From positions 1-64,000 of the forward strand of contig NZ_JACHZF010000002.1 of NCBI RefSeq assembly GCF_014193375.1: a stretch of 64,000 nt of DNA, written 5' to 3'. Below the pieces are notes generated by a model. It saw only the letters and a program-made list of their open reading frames with translations, was not told the DNA's origin and made no database searches. The DNA comes from Halomonas campaniensis. Its GTDB lineage: Bacteria; Pseudomonadota; Gammaproteobacteria; Pseudomonadales; Halomonadaceae. The translations under genes were made by a program, and so were the position numbers. Positions 34,810-46,460 of the stretch are shown piece by piece (the first letter of the stretch is position 1; each line of letters opens with the position of its first letter).

Positions 34810-36198
34810 ATGAACCAGCGCGTCAGTATCGAGCTCGGCAGCCCCGAGGCCGAGGCCTTCGAGGCCCGGCAGTTCAAGGTCTATACCCACCGCCAGCTCG
34901 ACAAGATCGAGGCGATCCAGAACCTGCCTGACGACCTGCGCTTCGACATGCGGGTCGTCAGCCAGGTGCTGCCGTTCCGGGTCAACGAGTATGTGATCGA
35001 GGAGTTGATCGACTGGAGCAACATCCCGGCGGATCCGGTCTTCCAGCTCACCTTTCCCCAGCGCGGCATGCTGCGTCCCGAGCACTACGACGAGGTGGCC
35101 GAGCTGGTCCGCCGCGAGGCCTCCGCCGCCGAGATGAAGCCGGTGATCGAGCGGGTTCGCAGCGAGCTCAACCCTCATCCGGCGGGGCAGATGGACCTCA
35201 ACCTGCCGCTGCTTGACGGCGAGCCGCTGCCGGGCATGCAGCACAAGTACCGCGAAACGGTGCTCTTCTTCCCCAGCCAGGGCCAGGTGTGCCACAGCTA
35301 CTGCACTTTCTGCTTCCGCTGGGCGCAATTCGTGGGCGACAAGGACTTGAAGTTCGCGTCCAGCGAGGCGGATTCCCTTCACCGCTACCTGGCCGAGCAC
35401 ACCGAGGTCACCGACCTGCTGATGACCGGCGGCGATCCCATGGTGATGAAGGCCAAGCACCTGCGCCAGTACCTGGAGGGGCTGATGGCGCCCGAGCTGG
35501 ACCACGTCCAGGACATCCGCATCGGCACCAAGAGCCTGACCTTCTGGCCCTACCGCTTCGTCACCGATCCGGACGCCGAGGATATCCTCGAGTTGTTCAG
35601 AGAGTTGGTGGCTGCTGGGAAACATGTCGCCTTTATGGCGCACTTCAACCACTGGAAGGAGATGGACACCCCCATCTGCCGCGAGGCGATCCGCCGCATC
35701 CGGGCCACCGGGGCGGAGATCCGCACCCAGGCGCCGCTTCTGAAGCACATCAACGACGATGCCGACCAGTGGGCGAGGATGTGGACCACCCAGGTGCGCC
35801 TGGGGATGATCCCCTACTACATGTTCGTGGAGCGCGACACCGGCGCCCGCCACTACTTCGAGGTACCGCTGGTGCGCGCCTGGGAGATCTACCGCGCGGC
35901 CATGAAGCAGGTGCCTGGCCTGGCGCGCACTGCCCGTGGGCCGTCGATGTCCGCCGATCCCGGCAAGGTGGAGATCCAGGGGGTCACCGAGATCAAGGGT
36001 GAGAAGGTCTTCGTGCTGCGCTTCATCCAGGGCCGCGACAGCGACTGGGTGCAGCGCCCCTTCTTCGCGAAGTACGACGAGGAGGCGACCTGGCTCAACC
36101 ACCTGGAGCCCGCGCTGGGCGAGAGCGCGTTCTTCTATGAGGCCGAGTTCGCCGCCATGAAGGACGAGAAGCAGGCGTTGATCATGAAGGCCTCCTGA
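34810..36198 (+). CDS. KamA-family radical SAM enzyme (lysine 2,3-aminomutase-like)
   Basis: 462 aa. The radical-SAM cluster motif C161-HSY-C165-TF-C168 is intact, as is the SAM-binding TGGDP at 206-210. A PLP lysine candidate is K386 in DPGKVEI. Acidic residues in HIND (about 316) and ERD (about 343) align with the two Asp that bind the substrate epsilon-amino group in lysine 2,3-aminomutase, so lysine is possible. No acetyltransferase (ablB) lies next to it, so osmolyte N-acetyl-beta-lysine synthesis is unproven. The ATG at 34810 is preferred over one 20 codons upstream because of its AGGAGG site. Ends at a terminator at 36237. Confidence 0.85.
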   Translation: MNQRVSIELGSPEAEAFEARQFKVYTHRQLDKIEAIQNLPDDLRFDMRVVSQVLPFRVNEYVIEELIDWSNIPADPVFQLTFPQRGMLRPEHYDEVAELVRREASAAEMKPVIERVRSELNPHPAGQMDLNLPLLDGEPLPGMQHKYRETVLFFPSQGQVCHSYCTFCFRWAQFVGDKDLKFASSEADSLHRYLAEHTEVTDLLMTGGDPMVMKAKHLRQYLEGLMAPELDHVQDIRIGTKSLTFWPYRFVTDPDAEDILELFRELVAAGKHVAFMAHFNHWKEMDTPICREAIRRIRATGAEIRTQAPLLKHINDDADQWARMWTTQVRLGMIPYYMFVERDTGARHYFEVPLVRAWEIYRAAMKQVPGLARTARGPSMSADPGKVEIQGVTEIKGEKVFVLRFIQGRDSDWVQRPFFAKYDEEATWLNHLEPALGESAFFYEAEFAAMKDEKQALIMKAS

Positions 36199-36236
36199 GC
36201 CACCTTGGCCCCACGGCCGCCCGCGTCACTCCTCGA

Positions 36237-36264
36237 GAACCGCGCCACGGCGCGGTTCCTTTGT
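36237..36264 (+). terminator. intrinsic terminator after kamA
   Basis: GAACCGCG-CCACGG-CGCGGTTC hairpin followed by CTTTGTT, 39 bp past the stop. Confidence 0.75.
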
Positions 36265-36339
36265 TGCGGCGCAACAAGAAGTTAACGTTTCATAAACGCG
36301 GGCAGGCGCTAGACTCTCCTCATGGACACCGGAAATCTG

Positions 36340-36371
36340 CCTGACCTGAGCGATGTCATGGTCAGGTATTT
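36340..36371 (+). promoter_or_regulatory. leader hairpin upstream of TAXI-TRAP operon
   Basis: CCTGACC and GGTCAGG pair across a 13-base loop and are followed by TATTTT, resembling a small terminator or attenuator about 110 bp before the binding-protein gene. Could also be an operator. Confidence 0.35.
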
Positions 36372-36478
36372 TCTCTGGCGTAATTTTTTCCGCTAAAGTA
36401 GGAGAGAGTGGTAGATTCGCAGGCCTCGGGCCGCGAGCTGCCCGATAACGAATGCCTACAACGTCAAGAGGTATGTTC

Positions 36479-37459
36479 ATGAAACGCCATGCATTCTCGG
36501 CTGCTGCCTTCTCCGGTGCGCTTCTGGGTGCCGCCATGTTCTCGGCCCCGGCCGTGGCGCAGGAACGCTTCATCACCATCGGCACCGGCGGCCAGACCGG
36601 CGTGTACTATGTGGTCGGCCAGTCGGTCTGCCGCATGGTCAACCGCGGGAGCGATGAGCACAACATCCGCTGCAACGCCCCCTCCACCGGCGGCTCCGTG
36701 GCCAACGTCAACGGCATGAAGAGCGGTGAGCTGGACATGGGCGTGGTGCAGTCCGACGTCCAGTACCGCGCCTACCACGGCGAGGACAACTTCGCCGACG
36801 ACGGTGCCTGGGAGGAGATGCGCGCCGTCTTCACCATGCACGGCGAGCCGCTGACCGTGGTCGCCCGCGCCGACTCCGGCATCGAGCACATCAGCGACTT
36901 CCCGGGCAAGCGCGTCAACATCGGCAACCCGGGCTCCGGCCAGCGCAACACCATGAACGTGGTGATGGACGCCATGGGCTGGGATACCGACACCTTCTCG
37001 CTGGCCTCCCAGCTGGACGCCGCCGAGCAGGCCGCGGCCCTGTCCGACAACAACATCGATGCCATGGTCTACGTGGTGGGCCACCCCAACGGCTCCATCC
37101 AGGAGGCCACCACCACCATCGATGCCCGCCTGGTGCCGGTGACCGGTCCCGAGATCGACGAGATCATCGAGGCCAATCCCTTCTACACCCGCTCGGTGAT
37201 TCCCGGCGGCGTCTATCGCGGCAACGACGAGGACGTCGAGACCTTCGGCGTGGCGGCCACCTTCGTCACCTCCACGGCACTGGACGAGGAGATCGTCTAC
37301 GAGACCGTCAAGGCGGTGTTCGAGAACTTCGACCGCTTCAAGCGCCTGCACCCGGCCTTCGAGAACCTCGAGGAGGAGCACATGATTGCCGATGGCCTGA
37401 CCGCACCGCTGCATGACGGCGCGGCCCGCTACTACCGGGAGCGTGGCTGGATCGAGTGA
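36479..37459 (+). CDS. TAXI-family TRAP solute-binding protein
   Basis: 326 aa. Signal peptide MKRHAFSAAAFSGALLGAAM with cleavage at AVA before QERFITIG. The TAXI family start TIGTGGQTGVYYVVGQSVCR and the conserved NAPSTGGSVANVNGMKSGELD-like region are present. Periplasmic receptor for the fused permease downstream; TAXI proteins bind glutamate or other dicarboxylates, ligand unknown here. The ATG at 36479 fits an AGAGG site; another ATG two codons upstream is possible. Separated from the permease by 146 bp. Confidence 0.9.
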   Translation: MKRHAFSAAAFSGALLGAAMFSAPAVAQERFITIGTGGQTGVYYVVGQSVCRMVNRGSDEHNIRCNAPSTGGSVANVNGMKSGELDMGVVQSDVQYRAYHGEDNFADDGAWEEMRAVFTMHGEPLTVVARADSGIEHISDFPGKRVNIGNPGSGQRNTMNVVMDAMGWDTDTFSLASQLDAAEQAAALSDNNIDAMVYVVGHPNGSIQEATTTIDARLVPVTGPEIDEIIEANPFYTRSVIPGGVYRGNDEDVETFGVAATFVTSTALDEEIVYETVKAVFENFDRFKRLHPAFENLEEEHMIADGLTAPLHDGAARYYRERGWIE

Positions 37460-37605
37460 TCCCGGCAGTGAAAGCCAATCACCCGTGGTGATCGATGCGC
37501 GGACCCCCTCGGGGCGTCCGCGCATCTCGTTGGTGACTCGGCTTCCTGCCGTCGCCGCGGGAAGGGAATGAACCATAAGTCAATGACAGTGGGCAGGGCC
37601 AGCAC

Positions 37606-40203
<2,598 letters not shown>

Positions 40204-40216
40204 AGGAGACGATGAC

Positions 40217-40645
40217 ATGTACAGCAAGATCATGCTGCCGGTGGACCTCAACGAGGAGAGCTCCTGGAAGAAGGCCCTGCCCACGGCGGTGACCCTGTGC
40301 CGGACCTTCGGTGCCTCGCTGCACGTGGTGACGGTACTGCCCGACTACCGCATGCCGCTGGTGGGCTCCTACTTCCCCAAGGACTTCGCCAGGAAGGCCC
40401 ACGAGGCGATCACCGAGGCCCAGCACACGTTCATCCGCGAGCATGTGCCCGAGGATATCCAGACCCAGACGGTGATCGTCGATGGCTCGCCCTGGGAGGC
40501 GATCATCAAGGCGGCCAAGAAGCTCGAGGTCGACCTGATCATCATGGCCTCCCACAACAAGCGCAAGTTCGCCGACTACGTGCTCGGCCCCAACGCCGAG
40601 CATGTGGTGCACCACTCCAAGGTGTCGGTGATGATCGTGCGCTGA
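40217..40645 (+). CDS. universal stress protein, TRAP-associated
   Basis: 142 aa UspA fold: N-terminal YSKIMLPVDLNEESSWKKAL and C-terminal ADYVLGPNAEHVVHHSKVSV. Co-transcribed with the TAXI-TRAP permease, the arrangement of TeaD with the ectoine transporter TeaABC in Halomonas elongata, where the Usp tunes transporter activity. The ATP-binding pattern G-2x-G-9x-G-S/T is degenerate: the loop reads SHNKRKFADYVLGPN, with only the last glycine kept. It may therefore not bind ATP like TeaD. The ATG at 40217 has an AAGGAGA site. Confidence 0.88.
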   Translation: MYSKIMLPVDLNEESSWKKALPTAVTLCRTFGASLHVVTVLPDYRMPLVGSYFPKDFARKAHEAITEAQHTFIREHVPEDIQTQTVIVDGSPWEAIIKAAKKLEVDLIIMASHNKRKFADYVLGPNAEHVVHHSKVSVMIVR

Positions 40646-40667
40646 ATCCCTCACTCACCCGCTGCGC

Positions 40668-40701
40668 GACGCCCGCCCCGGCCCCTGCCGGGGCGGGCGT
40701 C
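40668..40701 (+). terminator. terminator hairpin after uspA
   Basis: Perfect 15-bp stem GACGCCCGCCCCGGC with its complement and loop CCCT, 23 bp past the uspA stop. Confidence 0.75.
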
Positions 40702-40781
40702 CTGCGTTCAGGACGCCGCCACCCGCCGCCATCTCCCGTTGGATCGGCGTGACATCCTTTCGTCTCGGGGGGCCTGCAGGA

Positions 40782-40795
40782 TTGACGCGGGTCAA
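40782..40795. promoter_or_regulatory. ANR/FNR-type box upstream of DUF2189 gene
   Basis: TTGAC-GCGG-GTCAA is a perfect match to the symmetric TTGAY-N4-RTCAA pattern of FNR/ANR/DNR regulators. It lies 126 bp before the DUF2189 start, with AT-rich sequence just downstream. Confidence 0.6.
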
Positions 40796-40920
40796 CTACA
40801 TTAAGGTCGTGTTAAAGGATGACGGCGGCATTAAGGCCCTGCGCCGGTGTCGCCACAGGAAGGCCCGATTCATGCGAATAGCTCGGCTCGGGCCGTTATG
40901 GCAGAAACAGGGGTGACACC

Positions 40921-41748
40921 ATGAATGCGGCAACAACAAGAGCGCACAACAAGGCTGCAGCGCCCGGGGTCAAGATCACCATCAACCCGGTGGGCATGGA
41001 CAGGCCGCGGGCATGGCTGGCAGCGGGCTTCGAGGACTTTCGCCAGGCCACGGCGGTCAGCCTGGCCTACGGGATGTTCTGGGTCGGCCTGAGCCTCGCC
41101 ATCACGGCAGGGGCGGTGACCCTGGGCCTCTGGCACTGGCTGCTGCCCATGGTGGCGGGCTTCATGTTCATCGGGCCGCTGGTGGCCGTGGGCTCCTACG
41201 GCGTCAGCCAGGCCCTCGAGGCCAACCGGGCCCCCCATCTGGGCGACGCCTTCGGCGCCTGGCGGCCCCATGCCGGACAGCTGGCCATGATGGGCGTCAT
41301 GATGATGATCTTCTTCCTCGCCTGGATCCGGCTGGCGACCCTGCTGTTCGCGCTCTTCTTCGGCTTCGAGGTGCCGAGTCCCGCGACCCTCTACTCGGCA
41401 CTGCTGACCACCCCGGAAGGACTGGGCATGATCGCCGTGGGCACGGTACTGGGTGGCATCCTGGCCTTCGGCGCCTTCGCCATCAGCGTCGTGGCGATCC
41501 CCACCCTGATGGACCAGGACCTCACCTTCATGGAGGGGATCGAGGCCAGCGTGCGTTCCGTGGCCCGCAACTTCCGTCCCATGCTGCTGTGGGCGGCCAT
41601 CCTCACCGGCTGCGTGCTGGTCGGCGTGATGACCTTCTATATCGGCCTGGCGCTGATCCTGCCGGTGCTGGGGCACGCCAGCTGGCACGCCTACGAGGAT
41701 CTGGTGCGCATCAAGCCGGTCGAGGAGGGTGAGCAGCTGCCCGGCTGA
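40921..41748 (+). CDS. DUF2189 family membrane protein
   Basis: 275 aa with about six hydrophobic helices (roughly 45-65, 72-95, 120-145, 160-180, 190-205 and 218-245), an N-terminal cytoplasmic tail, and family stretches GFEDFRQATAVSLAYGMFW and HASWHAYEDLV. DUF2189 proteins have no known activity and are often annotated as cytochrome-oxidase-related because of genome neighbourhood. The upstream ANR/FNR box suggests induction at low oxygen, consistent with a respiratory role. Monocistronic. Confidence 0.8.
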   Translation: MNAATTRAHNKAAAPGVKITINPVGMDRPRAWLAAGFEDFRQATAVSLAYGMFWVGLSLAITAGAVTLGLWHWLLPMVAGFMFIGPLVAVGSYGVSQALEANRAPHLGDAFGAWRPHAGQLAMMGVMMMIFFLAWIRLATLLFALFFGFEVPSPATLYSALLTTPEGLGMIAVGTVLGGILAFGAFAISVVAIPTLMDQDLTFMEGIEASVRSVARNFRPMLLWAAILTGCVLVGVMTFYIGLALILPVLGHASWHAYEDLVRIKPVEEGEQLPG

Positions 41749-41892
41749 GACGCCAGGCGCGGGTAGTCGCGCTCGCCTCGATCAACCTCTATGCTGGGGG
41801 GGCGTTCATCGTCCCCCTTTCTCGTGGCCGACCGCCGCCTTCGCCGCCACCCTTCGAACCGGCACCCTTAGAACCAACACCGCGGGGCCTCC

Positions 41893-42375
41893 ATGCCAAG
41901 TCTGCGACATCTACTCTGGCCGCTGCTCGCCTGCCTTCCCCTGGAGTCGCTGACCGCCCAGCCGCTTCCTTCGCCGGGCGGACACCCCATCGAGTACGCC
42001 CTGGATGACTGCATGGAGCAGGGCGAGTGGCAGCCGTCGGTGATGCGGGAGTGTGCGGCCACCGCCGAGTCCCGCTGGCAGGACGAGGTGGCACAGCTCA
42101 CGGCCAGGCTCGCCCAGGTACTCGGTCGTGAGGCGCGAGAGGCGCTGGAGGCCTCCGATGATGCCTGGCAGCGCGCCCTCGATGCCGACCTGGCACTGAT
42201 CGATGCCTATCACGCCCAGCTGGTCGAGGCCGAGCTGGGTGACCCGGCACTGCTGCCGCTCGCTCGCCAGCTCCATCGCAATGCCGTGCTGGAGGAGCGC
42301 GCGCTTCGCCTGCGGCGCTTCCTGGACGGCCTTGAGGCCCTGGAGATGCCCGCCGAGGCACCGTCGGCGCCCTGA
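41893..42375 (+). CDS. small secreted protein, possible LprI/DUF1311 family
   Basis: 160 aa. Signal peptide MPSLRHLLWPLLACLPLESL with likely cleavage after TAQ. The mature part is helical with two cysteines (ALDDCMEQGEWQPSVMRECAA) followed by a conserved-looking helix WQDEVAQLTARLAQVLG and DDAWQRALDADL, which resembles the lysozyme-inhibitor LprI/DUF1311 pattern. The assignment is weak. It precedes a second secreted protein by 90 bp; no regulatory signal seen. Confidence 0.6.
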   Translation: MPSLRHLLWPLLACLPLESLTAQPLPSPGGHPIEYALDDCMEQGEWQPSVMRECAATAESRWQDEVAQLTARLAQVLGREAREALEASDDAWQRALDADLALIDAYHAQLVEAELGDPALLPLARQLHRNAVLEERALRLRRFLDGLEALEMPAEAPSAP

Positions 42376-42465
42376 CGCCGGGAGCCGTCGCCGCCTTCGT
42401 CGAAGTGAACTTGATTCATGAACCCTGTACCCTTGGCGCCAGTGCCCCTTCGACAGGACCGCCCC

Positions 42466-42975
42466 ATGCGCCCACGCGCCTCCTGCCTGCTGCTCGCCCT
42501 CGCGCTGCTGACCTGGCTGCCACCTGCGCTGGCGGAGGCCCTGCCGCCGCCGTCGGGGGAGGTGCTGCTGACCATCAGCGGGGATATCGCCCATCCCAAC
42601 GTCGGCGAGCGCGCGCTGCTCGACCGCGAGATGCTGATGGACATCGCGCCCACGGTGATCGAGACCCGCACCCCCTGGCACGCCGACCGGGGCCGCTACC
42701 GGGGGCCGCTGCTCCGCGAGGTGCTGGCGGTGGTCGGTGCCGGCAGCGACCGGGTCCGCGTGCGGGCGCTCAACGACTACGAGGCCGAGATCCCCGTGGC
42801 CGACCTGCACGACTACGATGTCATCCTGGCGATGACCCGCAACGGCTCGCCGATGCAGATCCGTGAGTTCGGCCCGCTGTTCGTCCTCTATCCCTTCGAC
42901 GACCACCCGGAACTGCACACCGAGGCGGTGCGCTTCCGTTCGGTGTGGCAGGTCGTCCAGATCCACGTCCCCTGA
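42466..42975 (+). CDS. secreted molybdopterin-fold protein without catalytic cysteine
   Basis: 169 aa. Signal peptide [20 protein letters not shown] with cleavage near ALA before EALPPP. The rest resembles a minimal oxidoreductase molybdopterin-binding (YedY-type) domain: [10 protein letters not shown], a central [37 protein letters not shown] and [13 protein letters not shown]. No cysteine remains in the mature protein, so the usual molybdenum-coordinating Cys is missing. It is 25 bp upstream of a hybrid kinase and probably acts as a periplasmic ligand-sensing partner rather than an enzyme. The ATG at 42466 is preferred; an earlier in-frame start lacks a signal. Confidence 0.7.
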   Translation: MRPRASCLLLALALLTWLPPALAEALPPPSGEVLLTISGDIAHPNVGERALLDREMLMDIAPTVIETRTPWHADRGRYRGPLLREVLAVVGAGSDRVRVRALNDYEAEIPVADLHDYDVILAMTRNGSPMQIREFGPLFVLYPFDDHPELHTEAVRFRSVWQVVQIHVP

Positions 42976-43000
42976 CGCCCCCGGGCCACGGAGGCTCTCC

Positions 43001-45184
43001 ATGCTGCGCCTTCCCCTGCGTCTCAAGCTCGGTGCGGTCAGTGCCCTGCTGCTGCTGGCCGCGGCCCTGGTGGTGGTGGGGCTGGTCTCCTGGCGGCAGG
43101 ACAGCCTGGCCCAGAGCGTCGGCGGGGATGCCACCTGGCACGCCTACAAGCTCGACCGCGACAACGTGCAGATGCGCAACTACCTGGCGCAGCCGGACGC
43201 CGACCTGGCCGGCCTGTCGCTGCGCTTCGAGCTCTTCTACAGCCGCCTCAACCTGCTGAGGGACGGGGACATCAACGAGCTGATCGCCTCCATCCCCGCC
43301 GCACGGGCGCTGATGGACGAGATCGAGCGGCGCATCGAGGCCCTGGATCGCGAGATCGACGGCCTCGACGGCCTCGAGGCCACGAGTCGCCAGGCCCTGG
43401 ACCGCCAGCTCGAGACCCTGGGCAACCGCACCGAGCGGCTGATCATCGCCATCAACGGCCACCTGGCAGAAAGCGCCACCCGGGAGCGTGAGCGCCTGCA
43501 GCGGCTCTATGCCCTGCTGCTGGTGCTGATCCTGGCGATGAGCTTCGCGGCCATGCTGGTGGCCATCATGCTGTTCCGGGAGGCGCGGGACAACGCGGCG
43601 GCCCGGCGCAATCTGGAGACGCTCAGTCGCGAGCTGGAGGTCACCGCCAGGCAGGCCGAGTCGGCCAGCCAGGCGAAGTCGGAGTTCCTGGCCACGGTCA
43701 GCCACGAGATCCGCACGCCCCTCAATGGCGTGATCGGCATGAGCGACCTGCTGCTCGCCCACCGCCTGGAAGCACAGGCGCGTCAGTATGCCGTCACCAT
43801 CCATGACAGCGCGGGCCTGCTGCTCGAGCTGATCAACGACCTGCTGGACTTCTCCAAGATCGAGGCCGGGCGGCTGGAGCTCGAGAGCCGCCCGGTCGCC
43901 CTGGCCGAGGTGGTCGAGGGCACGGTGGCGATGGTCGCTCCACGCGCCGACGCCCGCGGCTTGCGCCTGATCACCCGGGTGGACCCGGCGCTGCCCGCCC
44001 GGGTGGTGGGCGACCCCGGGCGGCTGCGCCAGGTGCTGCTCAACCTGGTCTCCAACGCCATCAAGTTCACCGAGCGTGGCGAGGTGCGCATCGAGGTGGT
44101 GCCCCAGGGGCGCGACACCCTGCGCATCGAGGTGATCGACACCGGCTGCGGCATCGAGCCGGAACAGCAGGCCCGCGTCTTCGAGCCGTTCCGCCAGGGG
44201 GACGCCTCCATCGCGCGACGCTATGGCGGCACCGGCCTGGGCCTGGCGATCTGCCGACGCCTGGTGGAGGCCATGGGCGGCCGCATCGACGTGGCCAGCG
44301 AGCCGGGGGTCGGCAGCCGGTTCTGGTTCACCCTGCCGCTGCTGCCGGCGCCTGGACAGGACCTGCCGAGTGCCGCGGGAGGGGCTCCGGCGCGGCAGGT
44401 ACGTCTCGACCAGGCGCGGCTGCTGGTGGTGGAGGACAACCGGGTCAACCAGCAGGTGGCCCGGGCCATGCTGGAGCGGCTCGGCTGCCGGGTGACCATC
44501 GCCGGGTCGGGAGGCGAGGGGCTGCGCCTGGCCGCCGCCGAGCGTTTCGACCTGATCTTCATGGATGTCCAGATGCCCGACATGGATGGCCTGGAGGTGA
44601 CGCGTCGGTTGCGCGCCCGGGGCGGCTGGCTGGCCGAGGTGCCGATCGTGGCGATGACGGCCGGGGGGCCCGGCGGGGAGCAGGCGCGCTGCTTGGCCGC
44701 GGGGATGAACGGCTACCAGACCAAGCCGCTGCGCCAGGAGGCCCTGCTCGAGGTGTTGCGCCGCCACCTGCCCGACGGCGCGCCGGGCGCCGGGTCGGCC
44801 GCCGGGGCGCCGCCCCGGGTGGAGGCCGGGGCCCTGCTCGACACCGCTGCCCTGGCCGCGCTGCGGGAGAGCCTGGGCGACGCGGGGCTGACGGCACTGG
44901 TGGCGCTCTACCGCCGCCAGGTCGACGAGCGCCTCGACCAGCTCGAGCAGGCCGCCGCGGGCGCGGCCTCGGCCGAGCGAGTCGGCCACCTGGCCCACCA
45001 GTTGAAGGGGGAGTCCTCCAGCCTGGGGGCGGTGAAGGCGGCCGGGCTGGCCTCGCGGCTGGAGCACCTGGCCGCGGAGGGCCGCCTGGCCGAGGTGCCG
45101 GCGGTGCTGGGAGAGCTGCGAGGCTGCCTGGCGGCCACCCTGCCGGCCCTCGAGGCGTGGCGGATGGCGCCGACCTCGGGATGA
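43001..45184 (+). CDS. hybrid sensor histidine kinase with REC and Hpt domains
   Basis: 727 aa. TM helix 10-30, periplasmic helical region 31-168, TM helix 170-192, a coiled linker, HisKA with phospho-acceptor H235 in [13 protein letters not shown], ATPase domain ([22 protein letters not shown]), receiver about 472-592 with D522 in [11 protein letters not shown], and a C-terminal Hpt domain with H666 in [11 protein letters not shown]. This is a full three-step phosphorelay module; its final response regulator is not obvious next door. Cotranscribed with the molybdopterin-fold protein 25 bp upstream, its probable input partner. The ATG at 43001 has a GGAGG site. Confidence 0.92.
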   Translation: MLRLPLRLKLGAVSALLLLAAALVVVGLVSWRQDSLAQSVGGDATWHAYKLDRDNVQMRNYLAQPDADLAGLSLRFELFYSRLNLLRDGDINELIASIPAARALMDEIERRIEALDREIDGLDGLEATSRQALDRQLETLGNRTERLIIAINGHLAESATRERERLQRLYALLLVLILAMSFAAMLVAIMLFREARDNAAARRNLETLSRELEVTARQAESASQAKSEFLATVSHEIRTPLNGVIGMSDLLLAHRLEAQARQYAVTIHDSAGLLLELINDLLDFSKIEAGRLELESRPVALAEVVEGTVAMVAPRADARGLRLITRVDPALPARVVGDPGRLRQVLLNLVSNAIKFTERGEVRIEVVPQGRDTLRIEVIDTGCGIEPEQQARVFEPFRQGDASIARRYGGTGLGLAICRRLVEAMGGRIDVASEPGVGSRFWFTLPLLPAPGQDLPSAAGGAPARQVRLDQARLLVVEDNRVNQQVARAMLERLGCRVTIAGSGGEGLRLAAAERFDLIFMDVQMPDMDGLEVTRRLRARGGWLAEVPIVAMTAGGPGGEQARCLAAGMNGYQTKPLRQEALLEVLRRHLPDGAPGAGSAAGAPPRVEAGALLDTAALAALRESLGDAGLTALVALYRRQVDERLDQLEQAAAGAASAERVGHLAHQLKGESSSLGAVKAAGLASRLEHLAAEGRLAEVPAVLGELRGCLAATLPALEAWRMAPTSG

Positions 45185-45269
45185 GGTGTCGGGCGGGCCG
45201 GCGTTGTGACGCCCCGGCAGGCTGCTAGACTGCCTGGAGCCTCCCTGCCTTTCCCCGTCGGAGTCCACC

Positions 45270-46460
45270 ATGCTCGATGCTCCTCTCCCCAGGGTCCCGG
45301 TGGAGACCCCTTCCGGGTCGGCCCCGCCCCTGCTCACGGCGGTGAGCCGGCAGGGGGATCCCCGCCTGGCGGCCGCCGAGCTGGCCGATGCGTTGCGCCA
45401 CGAGTCCCTCGGCTTCGTGCTGTTCTTCTGCAGCGCCGAGTACCCCCTGGCGGCGCTCTCGGCGGCTCTTGACGAGGCCTTCGACGGCGTGCCGGTGGCC
45501 GGCTGTACCACCGCGGGCGAGATCTCCCCGCAAGGCTACGAGCGCGGCTGCATCGTGGCCATCGGCCTCGATCGCCGCGACTTTGCGGTCTCCTGCGCCC
45601 TGGTGGAGGACCTGGAGGGGTTCGACCTGCTGCGCGCCCAGGGGCTGGTCGAGGGGCTGCTCGAGGAGTGCCGCCGTCGCGCGGTGGCCCCGCTGGGGGA
45701 GCACAGCTTCGCCCTGACCCTGCTCGACGGCCTCTCCAGCTGCGAGGAGCAGGTCCTGGCCACCCTGGATGCGGCCCTGGGGCGGATACCCAGCTTCGGC
45801 GGCTCCGCCGGTGACGACAACCGCCTGGCCCATACCCACGTGCATGCCGGCCGCCGGTTCCACGACCAGGCCGCCGTGGTGGTGATGATCAACACCCGCC
45901 TGCCCTTCGAGGTCTTCACCACCCACCACCTGCGCCCGCGGACCGAGAAGCTGGTGGTCACCCGCGCCGACCGCGAGCGGCGCCGGGTACTGGAGCTCAA
46001 TGCCGTGCCCGCCGCGGAGGAGTACGCCCGCCTGGTGGGGCTGCCGGTGGCGGCCCTGGAGGCCGCCGTCTTCGCCCGCCACCCCCTGGCCGTGCGTATC
46101 GGCGAGCAGCACTTCGTGCGTTCCATCCAGCGGGTCAACGACGACGGCAGCCTCGACTTCTACTGTGCGGTGGAGAACGGCATCGTGCTGACCGCCATGG
46201 AGCCGGCGCCGCTGCTCGACGACCTGGCGGGGGTGCTCGGCGGGCTGACGCAGCGCCTCGGCGAGCCGTCGCTGGTCATCGGCTGCGACTGCTTCCTGCG
46301 CCGCCTCGAGCTGGAGAGCCTGGCGCGGGTCGAGGAGGCCTCGCGGCTGCTCTCCCGCGCCAGGGTCGTCGGCTTCAACACCTACGGGGAACAGCACCAT
46401 GGCATGCACATCAACCAGACCTTCACCGGCGTTGCCATTGGACCTCGCCCGACCCCCTGA
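45270..46460 (+). CDS. FIST-domain sensory protein, NosP-like
   Basis: 396 aa with FIST_N (about 30-230) and FIST_C (about 235-380) domains; no TM segment. Characteristic stretches are VPVAGCTTAGEISPQGYERG near residue 73 and SFGGSAGDDNRL near 175. In Pseudomonas the FIST protein NosP is a haem-based nitric-oxide sensor that controls the adjacent kinase NahK. Here too a NahK-like kinase follows, overlapping by 62 bp. Haem binding is inferred from context; the ligating residue cannot be assigned. Confidence 0.85.
   Translation: MLDAPLPRVPVETPSGSAPPLLTAVSRQGDPRLAAAELADALRHESLGFVLFFCSAEYPLAALSAALDEAFDGVPVAGCTTAGEISPQGYERGCIVAIGLDRRDFAVSCALVEDLEGFDLLRAQGLVEGLLEECRRRAVAPLGEHSFALTLLDGLSSCEEQVLATLDAALGRIPSFGGSAGDDNRLAHTHVHAGRRFHDQAAVVVMINTRLPFEVFTTHHLRPRTEKLVVTRADRERRRVLELNAVPAAEEYARLVGLPVAALEAAVFARHPLAVRIGEQHFVRSIQRVNDDGSLDFYCAVENGIVLTAMEPAPLLDDLAGVLGGLTQRLGEPSLVIGCDCFLRRLELESLARVEEASRLLSRARVVGFNTYGEQHHGMHINQTFTGVAIGPRPTP

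Noticed and set aside
46399..46460. Frameshift or fusion between the FIST gene and the kinase
   Set aside because: Both reading frames are intact with full domains. A 62-bp overlap, or a later start for the kinase, explains the arrangement.
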